The notes under the pieces: generated by a model
Seen by the model: only the letters and a program-made list of their open reading frames with translations
Told to the model about the DNA's origin: nothing
Databases searched by the model: none
Part shown: positions 60,249 through 64,000 of the stretch, one piece after another
Numbering within the stretch: the first letter of the stretch is position 1
Layout of the letters: each line of letters opens with the position of its first letter
Assembly: GCF_019834675.1 (NCBI RefSeq)
Contig: NZ_JABUBU010000001.1
Coordinates: 806,001 to 870,000 of the forward strand
Direction of reading: 5' to 3'
DNA length: 64,000 nucleotides
Origin: Rhodococcoides corynebacterioides
GTDB lineage: Bacteria; Actinomycetota; Actinomycetes; Mycobacteriales; Mycobacteriaceae
Position numbers and translations under genes: made by a program

Positions 60249-61514
60249 ATGGCGATCACTGACATTCTGGAATTCGCCCACCTGACCGACGAGGACATCG
60301 AGTCGTTCGGACGGGAGCTCGACGCCATCCGCCGCGACGTCGAGGAGTCCCGCGGACAGCGCGACGCGACCTACATCCGACGCACCATCGCGCTCCAGCG
60401 GTCGCTGGAGGTGGGGGGCCGACTCGCCATTCTGTGCTCGCGGTGGCGATCCGCCGCGCTGCTCGGCACCGGCCTGCTGGCCGCGAGCAAGATCATCGAG
60501 AACATGGAGCTCGGGCACAACGTGTCCCACGGTCAGTGGGACTGGATGAACGATCCCGAGATCCACTCGACCTCGTGGGAGTGGGACCAGACCGGTCCGT
60601 CCGACCACTGGAAGCGCGCGCACAACTACTCCCATCACACCTACACCAACATCGTCGGCATGGACGACGACATCGGCTTCGGCATCCTGCGCATGACGCG
60701 GGACGAGCAGTGGCGTCCGATCAACCTCCTGCAGCCGGTCGCGAACCTGATTCTCGCCCTGACCTTCGAGTGGGGGATCGCGCTGCACGATCTCGACGCG
60801 TCCAAGAAGGAGCGCGGGGTCGACCCGATGCAGCTCCTGTCCGAGCCCAACAAGGAGTTCGCCCGCAAGGTGGCGACGCAGGTGGGGAAGGACTTCGTGT
60901 TCTTCCCGGCCCTCGCCGGGCCGGCCTGGCGTCGGGCGATCGGCGCCAATCTCACCGCCAACGTGATCCGGAATCTCTGGGCCTACGCCGTCATCTTCTG
61001 CGGCCACTTCCCGGACGGCGCCGAGAAGTTCACGATGGGCCAGTTCGAGACCGAGACGCACGAGGAGTGGTACCTGCGTCAGATGCTCGGCAGCGCCAAC
61101 TTCCACGCCGGCCCCACCATGGCGTTCTTCAGCGGCAATCTCTGCTACCAGATCGAGCACCACATGTTCCCGGACCTGCCGAGCAACCGGTACCCGGAGA
61201 TCGCCGAGCGCGTGCGGCAGCTGTGCGACAAGTACGACCTGCCGTACACCACGGGTCACCTGCCCGCGCAGTACTGGAAGGCGCTGCGGACCATCTTCAA
61301 GCTGTCGCTGCCGGACAAGTGGCTGCGGCGGACCTCGGACGATGCGCCGGAGACCAGTTCGGAGCGCCGGTTCCACGGCCCGGCGTCCACCGTCGTCGAC
61401 CGCCTCCGCTTCGACCCGGTCACCGGACGCAAGCGTGGCCTGCGGTCGGCCATGCAGGAAGCACGGCGTGAGGCCCGCCGCGCTGTGAAGGCGCACACAC
61501 CTTCGGCACCGTAA
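60249..61514 (+). CDS. desA3: Membrane fatty-acyl desaturase, copy 1 (DesA3-like)
   Basis: The protein has 421 residues. The three histidine boxes are GHNVSH, HNYSHH and QIEHHMFP, which bind the di-iron centre. It corresponds to DesA3 (Rv3229c), the stearoyl-CoA delta-9 desaturase that makes oleate with the adjacent reductase. Two to three hydrophobic stretches surround the boxes. GGGAG lies before the ATG. The C-terminal tail is basic. The next gene is a close paralogue. Confidence 0.93.
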   Translation: MAITDILEFAHLTDEDIESFGRELDAIRRDVEESRGQRDATYIRRTIALQRSLEVGGRLAILCSRWRSAALLGTGLLAASKIIENMELGHNVSHGQWDWMNDPEIHSTSWEWDQTGPSDHWKRAHNYSHHTYTNIVGMDDDIGFGILRMTRDEQWRPINLLQPVANLILALTFEWGIALHDLDASKKERGVDPMQLLSEPNKEFARKVATQVGKDFVFFPALAGPAWRRAIGANLTANVIRNLWAYAVIFCGHFPDGAEKFTMGQFETETHEEWYLRQMLGSANFHAGPTMAFFSGNLCYQIEHHMFPDLPSNRYPEIAERVRQLCDKYDLPYTTGHLPAQYWKALRTIFKLSLPDKWLRRTSDDAPETSSERRFHGPASTVVDRLRFDPVTGRKRGLRSAMQEARREARRAVKAHTPSAP

Positions 61515-61543
61515 CCTACGGATGCGTAAGTTCCGGTAGGGTA
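61512..61543. promoter_or_regulatory. Near-perfect inverted repeat between the two desaturase genes
   Basis: TAACCTAC (61512-61519) and GTAGGGTA (61536-61543) are inverted repeats with one mismatch and a 16-nt spacer. TAGGGT (61537-61542) also fits a -10 box. The left arm includes the stop codon of copy 1. Either an operator for copy 2 or its promoter. Confidence 0.4.
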
Positions 61544-61596
61544 AGGACGGTACGACCCCGTCACCGGGGTTCCCCCACCTGCCGAGGAGTGCATTC

Positions 61597-62850
61597 ATGG
61601 CGATCTCCGATGTCAAGGAATACGCCCACCTCACGGACGCCGACGTCGAGGCCATCGGCCACGAGCTGGACGCGATCCGCCGTGAGATCGAGGCCTCGCG
61701 CGGTGAGAAGGATGCGCGCTACGTCCGCAACACCATTCGCTTCCAGCGCACGCTCGAGGCGGTCGGCCGCACCACGATGCTGGCCAGCAACCACCGTGCG
61801 GCGTGGTGGGCGGGCAGCGCGATGCTCGGCGTCTCCAAGATCGTCGAGAACATGGAGCTCGGCCACAACGTCATGCACGGCCAGTGGGACTGGATGAACG
61901 ATCCGGAGATCCACTCCACCTCGTGGGAGTGGGACAACACCGGCCCGTCCGAGCACTGGAAGCAGACCCACAACTACATCCATCACAAGTACACCAACGT
62001 GCTCGGGATGGACGACGACATCGGCTACGGCCTGATCCGCGTCACCCGCGATCGCCGGTGGACGCCCTTCAACGCGGGCAACCTCGTCTACAACACGCTG
62101 CTCATGCTGCTGTTCGAGTACGGCGTGGCGGTGCAGCACCTCGAGCTCGGCAAGGTCGCCAAGGGTCGTGTCTCCAAGGAGGAGACGCGCCGCAAGCTCG
62201 CCGAGGTGGGCGAGAAGGTCGGCAAGCAGATGCTCAAGGACTACGCGCTGACCCCGGCGGTGTCGTCGTTGTCGCCGGCCGCGTCGTTCCGGAAGACGTT
62301 GACCGCCAACATCATGGCGAACGTCATCCGCAACGTCTGGACCAACGCCGTGATCTTCTGCGGTCACTTCCCGGACGGTGCGGAGAAGTTCACCCGCCAC
62401 GACATGAAGGACGAGACGCAGGGCCAGTGGTACCTGCGCCAGATGCTCGGCAGCGCGAACTTCGAGGCCGGCCCCGTGCTCGCCTTCATGAGTGGCAACC
62501 TCTGCTACCAGATCGAGCACCACGTCTTCCCGGATCTGCCGAGCAACCGCCTCGCGCAGATCAGCGTGAAGGTGCGCGAGCTGTGCGAGAAGTACGACCT
62601 GCCCTACACCACCGGGTCGTTCCCCGCGCAGTACGCCAAGTCCTGGCGCACCATCGCCAAGCTGTCGCTGCCGGACCGGTTCCTCAAGGCCACCGCCGAC
62701 GACGCCCCGGAGACCGCGTCCGAGCGGCGTTTCGGTGGCCACACCACCGCCGTGGTCGACCCGGCCACCGGTCGGCGCAAGGGCCTGCTGTCGGCCCTCG
62801 CCGAGTCGAAGAGCGGCCGCGGCCTGCGTGCGCGGTTCGGTCGCCGCTGA
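61597..62850 (+). CDS. Membrane fatty-acyl desaturase, copy 2 (DesA3-like)
   Basis: The protein has 417 residues and aligns with copy 1 over its whole length. Histidine boxes are GHNVMH, HNYIHH and QIEHHVFP. Differences are concentrated in the membrane stretch at about 60-80, the 140-200 region and the C-terminal tail. The copies may differ in chain length or regulation. GAGGAG lies seven bases before the ATG. It ends 38 bases before a 16-bp hairpin in rsgA. Confidence 0.92.
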   Translation: MAISDVKEYAHLTDADVEAIGHELDAIRREIEASRGEKDARYVRNTIRFQRTLEAVGRTTMLASNHRAAWWAGSAMLGVSKIVENMELGHNVMHGQWDWMNDPEIHSTSWEWDNTGPSEHWKQTHNYIHHKYTNVLGMDDDIGYGLIRVTRDRRWTPFNAGNLVYNTLLMLLFEYGVAVQHLELGKVAKGRVSKEETRRKLAEVGEKVGKQMLKDYALTPAVSSLSPAASFRKTLTANIMANVIRNVWTNAVIFCGHFPDGAEKFTRHDMKDETQGQWYLRQMLGSANFEAGPVLAFMSGNLCYQIEHHVFPDLPSNRLAQISVKVRELCEKYDLPYTTGSFPAQYAKSWRTIAKLSLPDRFLKATADDAPETASERRFGGHTTAVVDPATGRRKGLLSALAESKSGRGLRARFGRR

Positions 62851-62854
62851 CCCG

Positions 62855-63844
62855 TCACCAGGTGTCGTTGGACATCAGCGCCACCAGCAGGCGACGCACC
62901 GCGGCCACGCGGTGCGTCGCCTGACCTGTCAGCGAGTCCAGTGCGCACTCCGGATCCGCCGGAGGGCCCAGGTGCGTGCACCCGCGCGGGCAGTCCGCGG
63001 CGGTCTCCGCGAGATCAGAGAACGCCGCCACCACGTCCTCCGGGGAGATGTGGGCGAGCCCGAAACTGCGGATGCCGGGGGTGTCGATCACCCAGCCGCC
63101 GCCCTCGAGGGGCAGCGCCACCGACTGCGTGGAGGTGTGCCGGCCCTTGCCGACGCCGGAGACCACCCCGGTCGCGCGGTCGGCCCCGGGCACCAGTCTG
63201 TTGACCAGCGTGGACTTTCCCACGCCGGAGTGGCCGATCAGCGCCGACGATTGTCCGGCGATCCGAGCCGTCAGCTCGGCGAGCGGCCGGTCGCGCCCCA
63301 CCAGGACCACCGGAACGTCGAGTCCGGCGAACATCGCTGCGAAGTCGTCGGCGTCGGCCAGATCGTCCTTCGTCAGACACAGCACGGGCCGCAGGCCGCC
63401 GACGAACGCGGCCACCATGGCCCGCTCGACGAAGCCCGAGCGGGGCGGCGGGTCGGCCAGCGCCACCACGATGAGAAGCATGTCCGCGTTCGCCACGACC
63501 ACGCGCTCGTACGGATCGGTGTCGTCGGCGGTGCGGCGCAACACCGTTCGGCGATCCTCGACGCGCACGATGCGGGCGAGGGCGTCGGTCCTACCGGACG
63601 TGTCCCCGACGACACCGACACTGTCGCCGACCACGATCGGTGTGCGTCCGAGTTCCCGTGCGCGCATCGCGACGACGACGCGACCGGGGTCGTCGTCCAG
63701 TGCGCACCCCCACCGTCCGCGGTCGACGGACACGACCATCGCGCGTCGGGCGTCGGCGTGGGTGGGCCGCGTCTTGGTCCGCGGGCGCGTGCCCTTGCCG
63801 GGCCGGATGCGGACGTCCGACTCGTCGTAGCGGCGGGGGGTCAG
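62855..63844 (-). CDS. rsgA: Small ribosomal subunit GTPase RsgA (probable CTG start)
   Basis: The protein has 329 residues, equal to the mycobacterial length. An OB-fold domain is followed by a circularly permuted GTPase with TKDD (G4), [14 protein letters not shown] (G1), and DTPGIRSFG (G3), then a zinc-binding C-terminus ([16 protein letters not shown]). RsgA matures the 30S subunit. The conserved N-terminus [19 protein letters not shown] has no ATG/GTG/TTG just before it. CTG at 63844 overlaps the aroA stop as CTGA and has GGAGGG six bases upstream; ATG at 63910 would overlap aroA by 70 bases. Confidence 0.9.
   Translation of the reverse strand: MTPRRYDESDVRIRPGKGTRPRTKTRPTHADARRAMVVSVDRGRWGCALDDDPGRVVVAMRARELGRTPIVVGDSVGVVGDTSGRTDALARIVRVEDRRTVLRRTADDTDPYERVVVANADMLLIVVALADPPPRSGFVERAMVAAFVGGLRPVLCLTKDDLADADDFAAMFAGLDVPVVLVGRDRPLAELTARIAGQSSALIGHSGVGKSTLVNRLVPGADRATGVVSGVGKGRHTSTQSVALPLEGGGWVIDTPGIRSFGLAHISPEDVVAAFSDLAETAADCPRGCTHLGPPADPECALDSLTGQATHRVAAVRRLLVALMSNDTW
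62888..62923 (+). terminator. 16-bp perfect hairpin after desaturase 2, inside rsgA
   Basis: CAGGCGACGCACCGCG (62888-62903) pairs perfectly with its complement at 62908-62923 around a GCCA loop. It starts 38 bases after the desaturase stop and lies wholly in the 3' coding part of convergent rsgA. Confidence 0.65.
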
Positions 63845-64000
63845 GACTTGCCCTCCGCGTGCGAGGTCGAGGTGGACGCGACGGCGTCGTCGCCCAGCAT
63901 CCGCGCCCACAGGCCCGCGAAGCCCGGCAGGGTCTTCGCGGTGGAGTCGATGTCGTCGACCCGCACGCCGGGCACCACCAGACCGACGACGGCTCCGGCG
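63841..64000 (-). CDS. aroA: 3-phosphoshikimate 1-carboxyvinyltransferase (EPSP synthase), C-terminal end only
   Basis: About 52 C-terminal residues lie in the window; the rest is beyond its right edge. The sequence [20 protein letters not shown], then [14 protein letters not shown], is the conserved end of AroA, followed by a variable Ser/Thr tail ending EGKS. AroA makes EPSP in the shikimate pathway. The stop TGA is shared with the CTG start proposed for rsgA. The aroA-rsgA order equals Rv3227-Rv3228. Confidence 0.85.
   Translation of the reverse strand, partial: AGAVVGLVVPGVRVDDIDSTAKTLPGFAGLWARMLGDDAVASTSTSHAEGKS

Overview
This 64 kb window is a GC-rich actinobacterial chromosome segment. 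The gene set points to a mycolic-acid-containing member of the Mycobacteriales, most like Rhodococcus or a close relative. The evidence is accA3/accD5/accE5, mtrA-mtrB-lpqB, fbiA-fbiB (coenzyme F420), whiB2, the rhamnosyl-linker genes rmlD-wbbL with an LCP ligase, manA/manB/manC, desA3-type desaturases with their reductase, and wax-ester-synthase-type acyltransferases. From memory, the order largely mirrors M. tuberculosis Rv3227 to Rv3291c. Starts were chosen from Shine-Dalgarno sites, ATGA/GTGA overlaps or TANNNT boxes lying 6-8 nt before a start codon (leaderless genes).

Layout. 1-2.1 kb: 3' end of an Lrp/AsnC regulator, a methyltransferase, a HAD dehalogenase and a DUF1707 membrane protein. 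2.2-20.8 kb: the acyl-CoA carboxylase genes accA3, accE5 and accD5, with sufE, sseA and maf. A group of acyltransferase and glycosyltransferase genes is interleaved: four PapA-type acyltransferases (4.0, 8.0, 9.4 and 10.8 kb), one GT2 (12.4 kb), two divergent GT1/GT28 glycosyltransferases (13.2 and 15.0 kb) and two short WS/DGAT-like proteins (16.3 and 17.6 kb). 20.9-28.1 kb: birA, a PH-domain protein, a two-component system, gtrA, purK-purE, a small HExxH protein and a TIGR03089 protein. 28.1-32.7 kb: LCP ligase, rmlD, wbbL, manC. 32.7-37.6 kb: a NUDIX gene, fbiB-fbiA, whiB2, a zincin-like protein and DUF3499. 37.8-43.4 kb: manB, tobH, manA and an amino-acid permease. 43.5-51.9 kb: alkB, sahH, tmk, mtrA-mtrB-lpqB, comF. 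52.2-64 kb: hpf, secA, a DUF6459-like gene, a WS/DGAT, DUF6912, a ferredoxin reductase, two tandem desaturases, rsgA and the 3' end of aroA.

The strongest candidate for an undescribed system is the 4.0-19.1 kb acyltransferase/glycosyltransferase group. It combines three glycosyltransferases and six predicted acyltransferases and splits the normally adjacent accD5/accE5 and sufE/accA3 pairs. On the minus strand it runs co-directionally into accE5-maf-sseA-sufE-accA3. I infer a multiply acylated glycolipid pathway fed by the AccA3/AccD5/AccE5 carboxylase. The product cannot be read from sequence, and no polyketide synthase lies in the window.

Other points of note: a GACAC-N8-GTGTC (WhiA-type) element and an SOS-box-like palindrome upstream of whiB2; strong hairpins at convergent gene ends that lie inside or across coding sequence; short tandem repeats just after stop codons; alkB without adjacent rubredoxin genes; a WS/DGAT whose catalytic His position is Ser; and a likely CTG start for rsgA.
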